From NCBI GenBank assembly GCA_029551925.1, contig JAKPEO010000046.1:1-54933 (forward strand): a DNA stretch of 54,933 nt, read 5' to 3'. The notes under the pieces are model-generated. The model saw only the letters and a list, made by a program, of their open reading frames with translations, was not told the DNA's origin and ran no database searches. The stretch comes from a bacterium (lineage in GTDB: Bacteria; JAGOBX01). A program made the translations under genes and the position numbers. Positions 1 to 8,871 of this stretch are shown one piece after another (the stretch's first letter is position 1; every line of letters starts with the position of its first letter).

Positions 1-1
1 A

Positions 2-58
2 ATCCAAAGAGACCAAAAAAATGACTTGATTGCCGATGCTGTGAATAAAACAGAATAA
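2..58 (+). CDS. C-terminal end of an unidentified protein (partial)
   Basis: An open frame runs from the window edge to a TAA at 56-58 and encodes only 18 residues, IQRDQKNDLIADAVNKTE. The polar, charged composition looks like an ordinary protein tail, but it is too short to assign a family. The gene body lies to the left of the window. It is followed by an inverted repeat (91-140) that could end its transcript. Confidence 0.4.
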   Translation: MQRDQKNDLIADAVNKTE

Positions 59-90
59 TAAATAATTTCCGTTTTACTCACAAGCGTCTT

Positions 91-140
91 TAACTCGGAT
101 ATTTTCTCCTATTGACTTGCTTTATGAAATATCCGGGTTA
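91..140 (+). terminator. Inverted repeat, possible terminator between converging genes
   Basis: Arms 91-104 and 127-140 pair over 14 positions with one G-T wobble (TAACTCGGATATTT against AAATATCCGGGTTA), around a 22-base spacer. A T-run follows only at 152-158, about 11 bases after the stem, so it is not a textbook intrinsic terminator. It lies between the plus-strand gene ending at 58 and hisA ending at 208 on the other strand, where a terminator would be expected. A separate 12-bp perfect palindrome, AACTGCGCAGTT, sits at 176-187. Confidence 0.4.
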
Positions 141-207
141 GTCATTAATACTTTTTTTATTATGAAAGTTGAGATAACTGCGCAGTTTCTGCTTTGCAAT
201 AAGTTTA

Positions 208-948
208 TTAACGAATGTTTTGAAATATAGAAATTGCGTCAGTTAAACGAATTTTTTTTTCATACAACGCTTTGCCGATTATTATGCCGGTGATATTAGG
301 TCTATTTAACTCTTTAATTTTTTTTATATCATCGAGCGCGCCCACGCCGCCAGAAGCGATAATTTCAGTATTAAATTGCAATACTGCATCAGCTAAATTT
401 GCGGTATTGTCAAAGTTTGGAGAATTTAACATACCATCGCGCGAAATATCAGTATAAATAATGCGGCGACAGCCCAAATCGCATATTAATTTTGAAAATT
501 CTACAAAATTTAGTTTTGTAATATTTTGCCAGCCGTCAATGGCTATATAGTCATTTTTTGCATCAATTCCGATTGTAATGTAATCAGAATAATTTTTTAA
601 ACAATATGTAAGAAAATTTTTATCTTTAACAGCAGCTGTGCCGATAATTATATATTTTACGCCGATATTCAATAATTGTTCAATTGTTTTCAGAGTTCTG
701 ATTCCGCCGCCTAATTCAATAGGGACATTTATATTTTTTATAATTTCTTTTATGACTTCAAAATTTTTAGATATTCCGTCTTTTGCACCGTCTAAATCTA
801 CAATATGTATGAGTTCAGCGCCTTGTTTTTGCCATTCTTGCGCTTGATGGATAGGGGAAGAAGAATATTCTGTAACCGCATTATAATCGCCTTGCAATAG
901 CCGCACGCATTTGCCGTCTTTTAAATCAATCGCTGGAATAATTATCAT
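208..948 (-). CDS. hisA: Phosphoribosylformimino-5-aminoimidazole carboxamide ribotide isomerase
   Basis: HisA catalyses the Amadori isomerisation of ProFAR to PRFAR in cytosolic histidine biosynthesis. The 246-residue product is a normal-length (beta/alpha)8 barrel. The N-terminus MIIIPAIDLKDGKCVRL carries the first catalytic aspartate (D8) and the second is D129 in IGIDA. Both phosphate-binding glycine regions (ELGGGIRT near 78-85 and ASGGV near the C-terminus) are present. It lies 5 bp downstream of a hypothetical gene and shares its promoter. No other his gene is in the window, so the pathway genes are dispersed in this genome. HisF is the close paralogue, but the N-terminal IPAIDLKDGK and the VDLDGAKDG stretch favour HisA. 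Confidence 0.95.
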   Translation of the reverse strand: MIIIPAIDLKDGKCVRLLQGDYNAVTEYSSSPIHQAQEWQKQGAELIHIVDLDGAKDGISKNFEVIKEIIKNINVPIELGGGIRTLKTIEQLLNIGVKYIIIGTAAVKDKNFLTYCLKNYSDYITIGIDAKNDYIAIDGWQNITKLNFVEFSKLICDLGCRRIIYTDISRDGMLNSPNFDNTANLADAVLQFNTEIIASGGVGALDDIKKIKELNRPNITGIIIGKALYEKKIRLTDAISIFQNIR

Positions 949-953
949 TGTGA

Positions 954-1472
954 TTAGAAATAATTGGATAATCTATTATTAAAAAAACCGTTTGTATTAT
1001 CGCCGCGGTTATTAAAAACTTTTTGAGCGATATAATGGATTAATGATAATCGCCATAATTTAGCATCTGGCGTCTTGATAACAGCCCAGCAATTTATATC
1101 GCTGTTTTTAGCATAATTATTTGAAATTTCTTCAGCCACATCTTTTAAATCTTTTTTGAATCTGCGTACTGGATGTTCGCTAAATTGCAATTTGTAATTG
1201 TTAAAAAATAATATTCGCGCTTCAATAACAACCTTTTCTTCTTCGGCTAATTCATCTAAACTCGGCATTGCGTTCGGCGCGATTAGAATCTGCGGAGAAA
1301 TGACAGTTACGCCATCGCGCGCTATGCACATATCATCTCTAAATGGAGTTTTGCCGATTACCGAAAAATGCAGTTCTGTAAAATCATATAACGAACATTT
1401 TACAAAATGGTCATTTATAACAATCGTATTATCTATTATGTTTTGCAAATCTTCTCTGCTTATTTTACTCAT
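954..1472 (-). CDS. Hypothetical protein, first gene of the hisA transcript
   Basis: A 172-residue soluble protein that I do not recognise. It has no signal peptide or membrane segment. The middle contains ARDGVTVISPQILIAPNAM, which reads like beta structure. The second half (EHPVRRFKKDLKDVAEEI) is helical and charged, and the tail is asparagine-rich. It is read first from the promoter at 1520-1548 and is followed after 5 bp by hisA, so the two are almost certainly cotranscribed. Gene-like codon use and tight spacing support it being real. Nothing in it links it to histidine synthesis. Confidence 0.7.
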   Translation of the reverse strand: MSKISREDLQNIIDNTIVINDHFVKCSLYDFTELHFSVIGKTPFRDDMCIARDGVTVISPQILIAPNAMPSLDELAEEEKVVIEARILFFNNYKLQFSEHPVRRFKKDLKDVAEEISNNYAKNSDINCWAVIKTPDAKLWRLSLIHYIAQKVFNNRGDNTNGFFNNRLSNYF

Positions 1473-1500
1473 ATAGATTGATTTTAAAAATAAAAAATTA

Positions 1501-1529
1501 TTGTAAATTTAAAAAGGGTATTTTATAAT
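1501..1529 (+). promoter_or_regulatory. Sigma70-type promoter for the TIM-barrel/Maf operon
   Basis: TTGTAA at 1501-1506 and TATAAT at 1524-1529 are separated by 17 bases. Transcription would start near 1536 and reach the AGGAGA ribosome-binding site at 1567-1572, ahead of the ATG at 1583. The -10 box overlaps the -10 box of the divergent promoter on the other strand. Confidence 0.55.
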
Positions 1530-1548
1530 GTTAAAATTAAAATGTCAA
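1520..1548 (-). promoter_or_regulatory. Sigma70-type promoter for the hypothetical-hisA pair
   Basis: Read on the minus strand, TTGACA (1543-1548) and TAAAAT (1520-1525) are exactly 17 bases apart. It faces away from the promoter at 1501-1529 and overlaps it by ten bases, so the two polymerase sites probably exclude each other. Confidence 0.6.
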
Positions 1549-1582
1549 TCTTTTTTATTATATTTTAGGAGAGAAAAATAAA

Positions 1583-2566
1583 ATGTTGGTCGGCTGCAGT
1601 TATTTTGGTTGTAGATATTTAGAGCATTTCAGCGAAGAATTGACAAAAATGAAAGATTCTGGTTTTAATGCAATATTAATTACATTTTCTGAAAATGATT
1701 ATTTTTTTTATAAAAAAACAATATATAAAATGTGCGAGATTGCCAAAAAGAAAAAATTTACAGTTTATATTGACCCTTGGGCAGTGCTCGGAATATTTGG
1801 CGGCGAGGAGTTTTCTAAATGGCTGCTGGATTATCCTGAAATTTGGCAGATTACTAATGAAAACAAAAGAACGCCGAATGCTTGCATTAATCATCCATTA
1901 ACAAAAGAATTGCTTTTGAAATGGCTTGCTGCTGCGACTGCGAGCGCGGCTGATTATATTTTTTGGGACGAGCCGCATTTTTATTTTAAAAATTTTCAGG
2001 AGATTACCGGAGTATGGGGCTGCCGCTGCGAATATTGTCAAAAAGCGTTCAAATCTCGTTTTAATTATGATTTGCCGCAGACTATAAATGATGATTTTGT
2101 TAATTTTCGCAGTGAAGTTATTGTTGAATTACTAAACTATTTGTGCAAAGTTGCAAGCACATATAACAAAAAAAACAATATTTGTCTATTGCCTACAGAA
2201 GATACTACGCTCGGCGGATTGGCTAATTGGGATTATGTCAAAAAAATACAAAATGTCGATATGCTGTCAACAGATCCGTATTGGCAGCGTAAAAACAAAG
2301 ATGTATTCGAATATGTTGGATATTATGCGGATAAATTGATAAAATTAGCAAAAGAGATGAATTGTCAAAGCGAAGTGTGGGTGCAGGCGTATAAAATCAT
2401 CGCAGGCAGAGAAAAAGAAGTGGGTGACGCTGTAAAATTATTAAAATCAAAAGATATACAATCTATAATGTTTTGGAGTTATAAGGCCGGTTATCCGATG
2501 TCTGAATTAGAATCAGACGATTATAAAAAAACTTGGAAATGTATCTGCCGCTCAATAAAAAAATAA
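1583..2566 (+). CDS. Putative TIM-barrel glycoside hydrolase-like protein
   Basis: A 327-residue cytosolic protein without signal peptide. Alternating strand/helix patterns (FNAILITFSEND, KKFTVYIDPW, YIFWDEPHFYF, QSIMFWSYKAGYP) are typical of (beta/alpha)8 hydrolases. The DEP at a strand end and the following C-x-C-x2-C cluster (GCRCEYCQKAF) occur in several poorly characterised glycosidase-like barrel families; the cysteines could bind a metal. The start is set by AGGAGAG ten bases upstream. The stop is 3 bp before the Maf gene, so the two are translationally close and likely act on the same glycan. The exact family and substrate are unknown, and catalysis is inferred from fold and the DEP motif only. 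Confidence 0.6.
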   Translation: MLVGCSYFGCRYLEHFSEELTKMKDSGFNAILITFSENDYFFYKKTIYKMCEIAKKKKFTVYIDPWAVLGIFGGEEFSKWLLDYPEIWQITNENKRTPNACINHPLTKELLLKWLAAATASAADYIFWDEPHFYFKNFQEITGVWGCRCEYCQKAFKSRFNYDLPQTINDDFVNFRSEVIVELLNYLCKVASTYNKKNNICLLPTEDTTLGGLANWDYVKKIQNVDMLSTDPYWQRKNKDVFEYVGYYADKLIKLAKEMNCQSEVWVQAYKIIAGREKEVGDAVKLLKSKDIQSIMFWSYKAGYPMSELESDDYKKTWKCICRSIKK

Positions 2567-2569
2567 ATT

Positions 2570-4339
2570 ATGAATATTATAAATCAAGAGTTATTAAATT
2601 CAAATCTTGAAAAACTCGCAAGATTAGATAATTTGCTTTTTACTCAAATTTTCAATCATTTAAAGTCTGGAAAGTATCAGTTTCAAATTATCCGCTGTAA
2701 AAATAACGGATATACTTATTATATTGAACAAAACAATGAAAAAAAATTTATTCATTCGCAATATGATGCTGTCAAAGAATCTGAGCGTTTTATCGGACAA
2801 TTTGAATTTAAGAATACTGATTTGATAATCGCTATATATCCGGGCTTGGCGTATCATTTAAATTATTTATTTAAAAATACTAATGTTAAAATTTTGGTTA
2901 TTACTCGGAATATAGACGAACTAATAGCGCTTTTGCAAATTGTCGAACTGCCTAATACTAATAATTACGCGTTTATATATTATCAATCTGAAAATGAGAT
3001 AGCGTCAAAATTTGAAAAAGTTTTTGATATACTATTTCATAATAATGTCAAATATTTGATTTTACCGACAATTTCAAAAATTTATGGCGATGAAATAAAA
3101 AAGATTTTAGAAATCTGCGGTGCTTGTCTTGATAATGCAGTAGGTCAGGCGCTGACAATATCGCAATTTGGCGAGATTTTTCATAATAATGTTATAAATA
3201 ATTTTAGGTATTTATGCTCTGCGCCCGGTATAAATACTTTGAAAAATAAATTTGCCGATATGCCTGCGATAATAGTTTCAGCCGGACCGTCATTAGACGA
3301 AAATATTGACGAACTCAAAAAACACAAAGATAAATTTATAATAATAGCGGTAGATACTGTTTATAAAAAATTATTAAAATCAGAGATAATACCGCATTTT
3401 ACTATTTCTATTGACCCGCAAAATAAGAGTTATTATCATTTTTATGACGCGACGCTGCATAATTTTTTTGTGACTTGTATGATTGCTTCTATTAAAGTAG
3501 TAGAATCGATTGCTAACAAAAGTTTTTTCTTTGTTTCAGATTATCCGCTCTCTTTATTTTTTGAAAATTTGACTGAAAAAAAAGGGAATTTATCAACAGG
3601 CGGAGGTAGCGTAGCGACAGTTGCGCTGCAATTTGCTGATTATATAGGCGCTAAATATATTGCGCTGATTGGTCAAGATTTGAGTTTTCCATATTTAAAG
3701 ACTCACTGCGCGCAGACAATGTATGACAATAATATTTATGCGGCGCTAAACAAATTTCGGACAATAGAAACTGAAAATTTACAGATAATAGGCAATAAAA
3801 TTAGTGTGAAGGGCATAAAACAAAAAGAAGTATATACGACTCATCAATTATATGAATATTGGCGCTGGATAAGAAAATATGTTAATTCAAGCAATCCGAA
3901 AAAATATTTTAACTGCACATACAACGGCGCGTATATAGATGGCATTGAACATTTGGAATTAGATGAATTTGTATCGCGTCAAGACTTACAAAAAATTAAT
4001 GTTAAATTAGACGAATTACAAAAAATTATAAAAAATCACAAGCCGATAAATTATCTTAATATTATAGCGGAATTAGAAAATCAATTGTTAAGATTAAAAG
4101 AAATATTCAAAATAAATAGATTCAGAATAAAGACATTAAACGAATTATTGGGATTAGCCAATCAGTATTACGGAACATTTGAATTAATAAAAATACTTGT
4201 TTTTTCTAAAGCTATAAAGATAATGCGTCAAAATACGGATATATCTGAAAATGAGAAAATATCAATATTTATGAAAATAATAAACGAATCTATAGATTAT
4301 AGTATTGACTTAATTAAAAATTTAAAAAAATATGGTTGA
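2570..4339 (+). CDS. Maf-type motility accessory factor / MptE-like glycosyltransferase (DUF115)
   Basis: A 589-residue protein with the central DUF115/Maf domain. PAIIVSAGPSLDEN starts near residue 232, followed by a Rossmann-like run (FIIIAVDTVYKKL, IIPHFTISIDPQ), then LSTGGGSVATVALQFA and IALIGQDLSF. In Campylobacter, Helicobacter and Aeromonas, Maf proteins transfer nonulosonic acids to flagellin. The flanking N- and C-terminal regions are mostly helical and specific to this lineage. It sits between a putative glycosidase and a C39-like peptidase, and a flagellin, a DegT aminotransferase and a flippase are encoded within 30 kb. A role in flagellin glycosylation is inference from family and context. 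Residues 470-589 look like coiled coil. Confidence 0.8.
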   Translation: MNIINQELLNSNLEKLARLDNLLFTQIFNHLKSGKYQFQIIRCKNNGYTYYIEQNNEKKFIHSQYDAVKESERFIGQFEFKNTDLIIAIYPGLAYHLNYLFKNTNVKILVITRNIDELIALLQIVELPNTNNYAFIYYQSENEIASKFEKVFDILFHNNVKYLILPTISKIYGDEIKKILEICGACLDNAVGQALTISQFGEIFHNNVINNFRYLCSAPGINTLKNKFADMPAIIVSAGPSLDENIDELKKHKDKFIIIAVDTVYKKLLKSEIIPHFTISIDPQNKSYYHFYDATLHNFFVTCMIASIKVVESIANKSFFFVSDYPLSLFFENLTEKKGNLSTGGGSVATVALQFADYIGAKYIALIGQDLSFPYLKTHCAQTMYDNNIYAALNKFRTIETENLQIIGNKISVKGIKQKEVYTTHQLYEYWRWIRKYVNSSNPKKYFNCTYNGAYIDGIEHLELDEFVSRQDLQKINVKLDELQKIIKNHKPINYLNIIAELENQLLRLKEIFKINRFRIKTLNELLGLANQYYGTFELIKILVFSKAIKIMRQNTDISENEKISIFMKIINESIDYSIDLIKNLKKYG

Positions 4340-4348
4340 TGAAGAAAA

Positions 4349-5227
4349 ATGAAAACAGAGAATTTTTCGATTTTTGAAGTTGCGCAGGAAACATCGTATT
4401 GCGGGCCGTGCAGTATGAGTTATTGTTTTTTTATATTAGGCAAATATGTCAGTCAGCAGGAGATAGCGGAAGCCACAGGTTTAAGTTGGTGGCAGCGCAA
4501 GCACAGCGGCTGCGATGAATTATCATTAAAGCGCGCGGCAAAAACTTTTGGGGTATATAGCGAATTTTTACGGATTTCTAATAAGCGCAAAGGAAATATA
4601 TTTATAGACGAACTAAAAAAAAGATTGGCTTCCGGGTTGCCTGCAATTTTATGCGTTGATAATTTCAAGCATTGGATTGCATTATTGGGCTATAATGCCG
4701 AAGAAGATAAATTTATAATAAATGATCCGAATGATAAAGTTATTTTCAGCAAATATAGACCGAACACTTTAAAAAAAAGATGTTGGAATGAAGATGAAAA
4801 TAGCGGCGAAAAGGAATATTTTGCAATTGTATTGAGCAATAAGGATTATTCAGAGCCGCAGTGGCGATTAACAGAAGACTTTATAAAATTATGCAATAAA
4901 GGGTCAGTGCAGAGCGCTACGACGATTATGAATGATTTATTTGAAATCGCAGAGCGCGCACATTTAGTTTATCCTCATCCTTTTGAAACTATAAAATTAA
5001 GCGTGATTTTGCATAGATGCGAAGAGACTATTGTAGATAATGTCCATTATTGGTCAAAATCTGACGGGCTTGATAAACGGCAATTGCGCGAGATATATAG
5101 AGATTTTACTATTGTCGCAGATGCGGCAAATATTTCTGTTTCTAAGAATTTTGATATTGCGTCAGTCACAGCGCAAATGACTACGATATTATGCGCGGCT
5201 TTATGGAATGAAGGCAAACTTTTATAA
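4349..5227 (+). CDS. Peptidase C39-like cysteine protease domain protein
   Basis: A 292-residue protein whose first 150 residues match the C39 / papain-like bacteriocin-processing fold. Gln13 and Cys18 (AQETSYCGPC), His108 (FKHWIALLGYN) and Asp126 (INDPND) form the expected oxyanion residue and Cys-His-Asp triad. Unlike lantibiotic exporters, no ABC or membrane domain follows; the C-terminal 130 residues are helical and unrecognised. There is no signal peptide, so it appears cytosolic. It is the third gene of the TIM-barrel/Maf operon, 9 bp after Maf. Whether it cleaves a peptide or is a catalytic relative such as a transglutaminase or deamidase cannot be decided from sequence. It ends 7 bp from the convergent DUF89 gene. 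Confidence 0.7.
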   Translation: MKTENFSIFEVAQETSYCGPCSMSYCFFILGKYVSQQEIAEATGLSWWQRKHSGCDELSLKRAAKTFGVYSEFLRISNKRKGNIFIDELKKRLASGLPAILCVDNFKHWIALLGYNAEEDKFIINDPNDKVIFSKYRPNTLKKRCWNEDENSGEKEYFAIVLSNKDYSEPQWRLTEDFIKLCNKGSVQSATTIMNDLFEIAERAHLVYPHPFETIKLSVILHRCEETIVDNVHYWSKSDGLDKRQLREIYRDFTIVADAANISVSKNFDIASVTAQMTTILCAALWNEGKLL

Positions 5228-5234
5228 TAAAAAA

Positions 5235-6092
5235 TCAAAATTTAATTAATGCGATTGTTCCGATTTTCATATTAATATGACGCGATACAACATTGCATTT
5301 TATTTTCAAGAGATAAAATAAATTTTCTTTGGTTATTGACGATAAACTTTCAAAATTTCCCTGCCCTTTGCTTAATATTAAATCTGCAGCTTCAAAAATT
5401 TTTCGAAATTTATCAGAGCAGCGCGGCAATATTATTCCGGGGGCTGCCATACCGGTTGATATTACGCTGCAAATTTTGTCGAGCCCTGTAAATTTAGCAT
5501 CTGCCATTGTCGAATCATTTAGCGCGGGCTTATGTCTAACTGAATAATAAATTTTTAAATTTTTATATTTTTTCAATAGATATTCGATTAATACCTTATC
5601 AAATACTATTTCGCCTGCGTTATCGCCAATAATTAATAATGTTTTAGCTTTTTTTATTTTTTGCGAGAATTCATTATATTTTTTAAATGAAACTTTTAAT
5701 TTTTCAAAATTTTTTAGTTCATTAACGATATTAAGATTTTCGACAATCGCATAATCAATAATATTTCCAAACGCTGCAATTTTCAAGCCAGTAAATAATT
5801 TATTTTTTGATGATGCTAATATTTTTTTTAAATGCGGATATAGTTTTAACGCTTCGATATTGCTGTTATGTTTGGCTGTTTTATATGGGTCTTTGACTTT
5901 TGTGTATTTATAAATTAATTTTGTTATGATTTCAGCGATTAATGGCGGTGGCGCATCTGCCGGGATTTTCAATAAAATTTTCAATACTTCATCGATTAAT
6001 TTTTTTTGCGTTTGCTCTGAAATTTTTGATTCTCGCGCTAATTTCAGCGCTTGATTAATAAAACAGCAATAACAATCCAAATAAGTTTTCAT
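5235..6092 (-). CDS. DUF89 (ARMT1-like) damage-control metallophosphatase family protein
   Basis: A 285-residue protein of the DUF89 family, whose studied members dephosphorylate damaged or excess phospho-metabolites using a divalent metal. The N-terminal helix has the family cysteines (YLDCYCCFINQAL). LLIIGDNAGEIVFDKVLIEY holds the Asp-Asn metal site and SKGQGNFESL is the conserved C-terminal motif. A ribosome-binding site AAGGAA lies about 12 bases upstream of the ATG. It is convergent with the C39-like gene and divergent from the radical SAM gene at 6195, so it is a single-gene transcript. The physiological substrate is unknown. Confidence 0.8.
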   Translation of the reverse strand: MKTYLDCYCCFINQALKLARESKISEQTQKKLIDEVLKILLKIPADAPPPLIAEIITKLIYKYTKVKDPYKTAKHNSNIEALKLYPHLKKILASSKNKLFTGLKIAAFGNIIDYAIVENLNIVNELKNFEKLKVSFKKYNEFSQKIKKAKTLLIIGDNAGEIVFDKVLIEYLLKKYKNLKIYYSVRHKPALNDSTMADAKFTGLDKICSVISTGMAAPGIILPRCSDKFRKIFEAADLILSKGQGNFESLSSITKENLFYLLKIKCNVVSRHINMKIGTIALIKF

Positions 6093-6194
6093 TTTTTTAA
6101 ATTCCTTGTATTAAAAAAAATTGATTGAATAACTTAAATAAAAAAATATAATTTTTAAAATGAAAAATAAAAATTTGCAAGTAAAAAAATAATT

Positions 6195-7736
6195 ATGAAA
6201 ATTGCGCTGATTAATCCGTCAACTAAAATTCGCTTAACAGATAAGTTAGAAAAGTATATTATCAGAGCAGGCTCGCGCTGGCCGCATTCGGGCGTAAAGA
6301 AAATTGGAACAATTCCTCATTATTTGCCGCTGCCGTTTTTTTTGGGATACGCGGCAAGTTTATTGGAAAAATTTGGACATTCAGTATTTGTTTTTGATTT
6401 TGTGGCGTTAGATTATTCAGAATCAGAGATGCTTGACGAACTAAAAAAAACAGAGCCGGATATAATTTTTTTTGAGCCGACAGTATTGACAATTGATTTT
6501 GATATGAAGTTAATTGATAATTTAAAAAAAACGGGAATAACTAAAACTATTATTTTAGCGGGCGCGTATGCCACTGTATTTGCCGCTGAATTATTGCAAA
6601 AAAATCCTAATATTGATTTTATAATCAAAGGAGAATATGAAAAAAAATTATTAGATTTAGTTAATGCTATTTGTGGCACAGAAAAAATTGAAAATTGTAA
6701 AGGGATAGTATATTTAAAAAACGAAAAAATAATAGATATAGATGAAAATTCATTAATTGAGCCATTAGATTTTTTGCCGATAATAAATCGTGAATTATTT
6801 CCGTCAAAAGATAGACCTAATCCGCAAATATATTGGGACGGATTTTGTCAAAATTATCCGGCGTTGCAAATGCAGGCATCGCGCGGCTGTCCGTATAAAT
6901 GCGATTTTTGTCTATGGAATAATGTCATCTATCGAAACGGAAAATATCGGACATTTAGCATTGATAGAGTAATAACTGAAATGAAAATATTAATTAGTAA
7001 ATATAATGCAAAAGAGATTTATTTTGACGATGATGATTTTACTATTAATAAGCAATTTGTCAGCGAATTATGCTCCGCGATAATTCAAAATAAATTAAAT
7101 ATCAAATGGAGTTGTATGGCTGACGCTGTAAATTTGGACGAGCGCTTGATTAAGTTAATGGCAGACAGCGGCTGTATTGGCGTCAAAATTGGAATAGAAA
7201 GCGCAAATCGTCAAATATTGAAAAATTTAGGAAAACCGATAGATATTGAAAAAGCGCGGAAATTAGCAGATATTTGTTTGAAATATAATATCAAATTACA
7301 TACGACATTTATGCTTGGGTTGAAAAACGAAAATCTTCAAACAATTAATGAAACATTAGATTTTATTGAAAATTTGCCGGTTTCATCATTTCAATTGTCT
7401 ATATGTTCGCCGTTTCCCGGCACGAAATATTATGAATATCTAAAAAATAATAATTTTGATATTAAAATGTTTGACGGAAAGATAAATGCCGATATACAAA
7501 ATAGTATTTTAAAATTATTACTTAATGACTGCGAATTGCAAAAACTTGCCAAGCGTTTGAAATATTTTTCAGCGCTGTGGTTTTTAAAAAAAATATTTAA
7601 TTTTAGATGGTTATTGCAATTTATAAGAAATATTTTTCGCGTTGTATTAGGTTTGGGCTTAAATTTTTTTATTTTTCAAGTATACTCTAATTTAGTTGAT
7701 AAAATTTACAGTCAAAAATATAGAGAAAATGACTAA
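6195..7736 (+). CDS. B12-binding domain radical SAM protein
   Basis: A 513-residue enzyme with an N-terminal cobalamin-binding Rossmann domain (residues about 1-180; LPFFLGYAASLLEKFGHSV) and a radical SAM barrel whose 4Fe-4S cysteines are C232, C236 and C239 (SRGCPYKCDFCLW). GIESANRQILKNLGK and TTFMLGLKNE are the downstream barrel motifs of this class. The last 60 residues contain hydrophobic stretches (WLLQFIRNIFRVVLGLGL) that may touch the membrane. The stop overlaps the start of the following GT4 gene by 8 bp, so the two are coupled. Family members methylate or rearrange lipids, sugars and other substrates; the target here is probably a glycan or lipid precursor, by context only. Confidence 0.85.
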   Translation: MKIALINPSTKIRLTDKLEKYIIRAGSRWPHSGVKKIGTIPHYLPLPFFLGYAASLLEKFGHSVFVFDFVALDYSESEMLDELKKTEPDIIFFEPTVLTIDFDMKLIDNLKKTGITKTIILAGAYATVFAAELLQKNPNIDFIIKGEYEKKLLDLVNAICGTEKIENCKGIVYLKNEKIIDIDENSLIEPLDFLPIINRELFPSKDRPNPQIYWDGFCQNYPALQMQASRGCPYKCDFCLWNNVIYRNGKYRTFSIDRVITEMKILISKYNAKEIYFDDDDFTINKQFVSELCSAIIQNKLNIKWSCMADAVNLDERLIKLMADSGCIGVKIGIESANRQILKNLGKPIDIEKARKLADICLKYNIKLHTTFMLGLKNENLQTINETLDFIENLPVSSFQLSICSPFPGTKYYEYLKNNNFDIKMFDGKINADIQNSILKLLLNDCELQKLAKRLKYFSALWFLKKIFNFRWLLQFIRNIFRVVLGLGLNFFIFQVYSNLVDKIYSQKYREND

Positions 7737-8871
7737 AAAAAATATTATTGTTTCCACGCACGATTCATTAGCGCCGATATTCGGCGGCGGCGCATTGCGC
7801 ACATTAAAAGCAGCGGTAGAATTAAAGCATCGCGGACATAATGTAATCATCATAGCGCCGACTGATAAAATCGGAGAATTGCGCGGAATAAAAACGCACT
7901 GGCTGCATTCTCCGAAAAAACAACGTTCTGCTATTTTGAGTTCGTTGAAATTTAATATTAGATTATTGCGAAAGTTTTTGCAGTTTATATTTCAAACTGA
8001 TTTGTTTTTTATTCATAATACAATCGCCGCGCTGTTTATCCCTTTTTTAAAATTTATTTTTCCGATAAAATTCGTTCTTGATATTACAGATATTCATGCA
8101 GAATATCTGCCGATTGCCAAACGCACATTATTTGAAAAATTAATGACTCCGATTTTATTGAAATTAGAGTATTTTATTATTAATTCTGCTGATTTGATTA
8201 TCGTCGAATCGAATGCGATGAAAAATTTGTTAATTTCAAAAAAAATTTCAGCGGCAAAAATAAATGTGGTGTATGATGGCGCTGAATTAGACGAGATACC
8301 AAATAATAAAACAGAAGATTATTTTTTTAATATTATACATTTAGGCGCGGTAGATAAACAACACGGCGTAGATATTATAGTAAAGGCGATACCAGAAGTT
8401 ATAAAAAAAATTGAAAACGCGCGTTTTTATTTTGTCGGCGGCGGCAGAGAACTTAATAATATCAAAAAATTAGCCGATACTTTGAATATCAGCAAATATT
8501 GCGTTTTTACTGATTATTTAGAATGCAATAAAGCGCGCGATTATTTACGCCGGTGTTCAATAGGCATAATTCCACGCAGAAAAAATTTACCGAATGATAT
8601 TGTCACCACTTTAAAGATTTTTGAATATTGGGCATCAAGAACAGCGGTGATTGCTACTAGACTGCAAGCGATAAGTGAAATTTCAAAAGAAGAAGAAGAT
8701 ATAATTTTTTTTGAATCTGATAATTATATAGAACTTTCTCAAAAAATAATTTATCTATTGCAAAATCCTGAAAAACTAAAAAAAATTGCAGCAAACGGAT
8801 ATAATAAAGTTCAGCAATTCAACTGGGCTAATATTATCAAACAAATTGCAGATTATACTGAAAAAGTATGA
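7729..8871 (+). CDS. Glycosyltransferase family 4
   Basis: A GT-B glycosyltransferase of 380 residues when started at the ATG at 7729. An in-frame upstream ATG at 7696 would lengthen it by 11 residues but overlaps the upstream gene more deeply. The N-terminal acceptor domain begins IIVSTHDSLAPIFGGGALRT. The donor domain has YFVGGGRELNNIKKLA and the E-x7-E-like FEYWASRTAVIATRLQAISE that binds the nucleotide sugar. A hydrophobic patch near residues 90-120 suggests membrane association. It overlaps the radical SAM gene upstream and the GT39-like gene downstream (4 bp), forming a three-gene glycan cassette. Confidence 0.88.
   Translation: MTKKNIIVSTHDSLAPIFGGGALRTLKAAVELKHRGHNVIIIAPTDKIGELRGIKTHWLHSPKKQRSAILSSLKFNIRLLRKFLQFIFQTDLFFIHNTIAALFIPFLKFIFPIKFVLDITDIHAEYLPIAKRTLFEKLMTPILLKLEYFIINSADLIIVESNAMKNLLISKKISAAKINVVYDGAELDEIPNNKTEDYFFNIIHLGAVDKQHGVDIIVKAIPEVIKKIENARFYFVGGGRELNNIKKLADTLNISKYCVFTDYLECNKARDYLRRCSIGIIPRRKNLPNDIVTTLKIFEYWASRTAVIATRLQAISEISKEEEDIIFFESDNYIELSQKIIYLLQNPEKLKKIAANGYNKVQQFNWANIIKQIADYTEKV

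Noticed and set aside
4349-5227. C39-like protein as part of a bacteriocin export system
   Set aside because: There is no ABC transporter domain, no accessory membrane-fusion gene and no precursor peptide with a double-glycine leader seen nearby.
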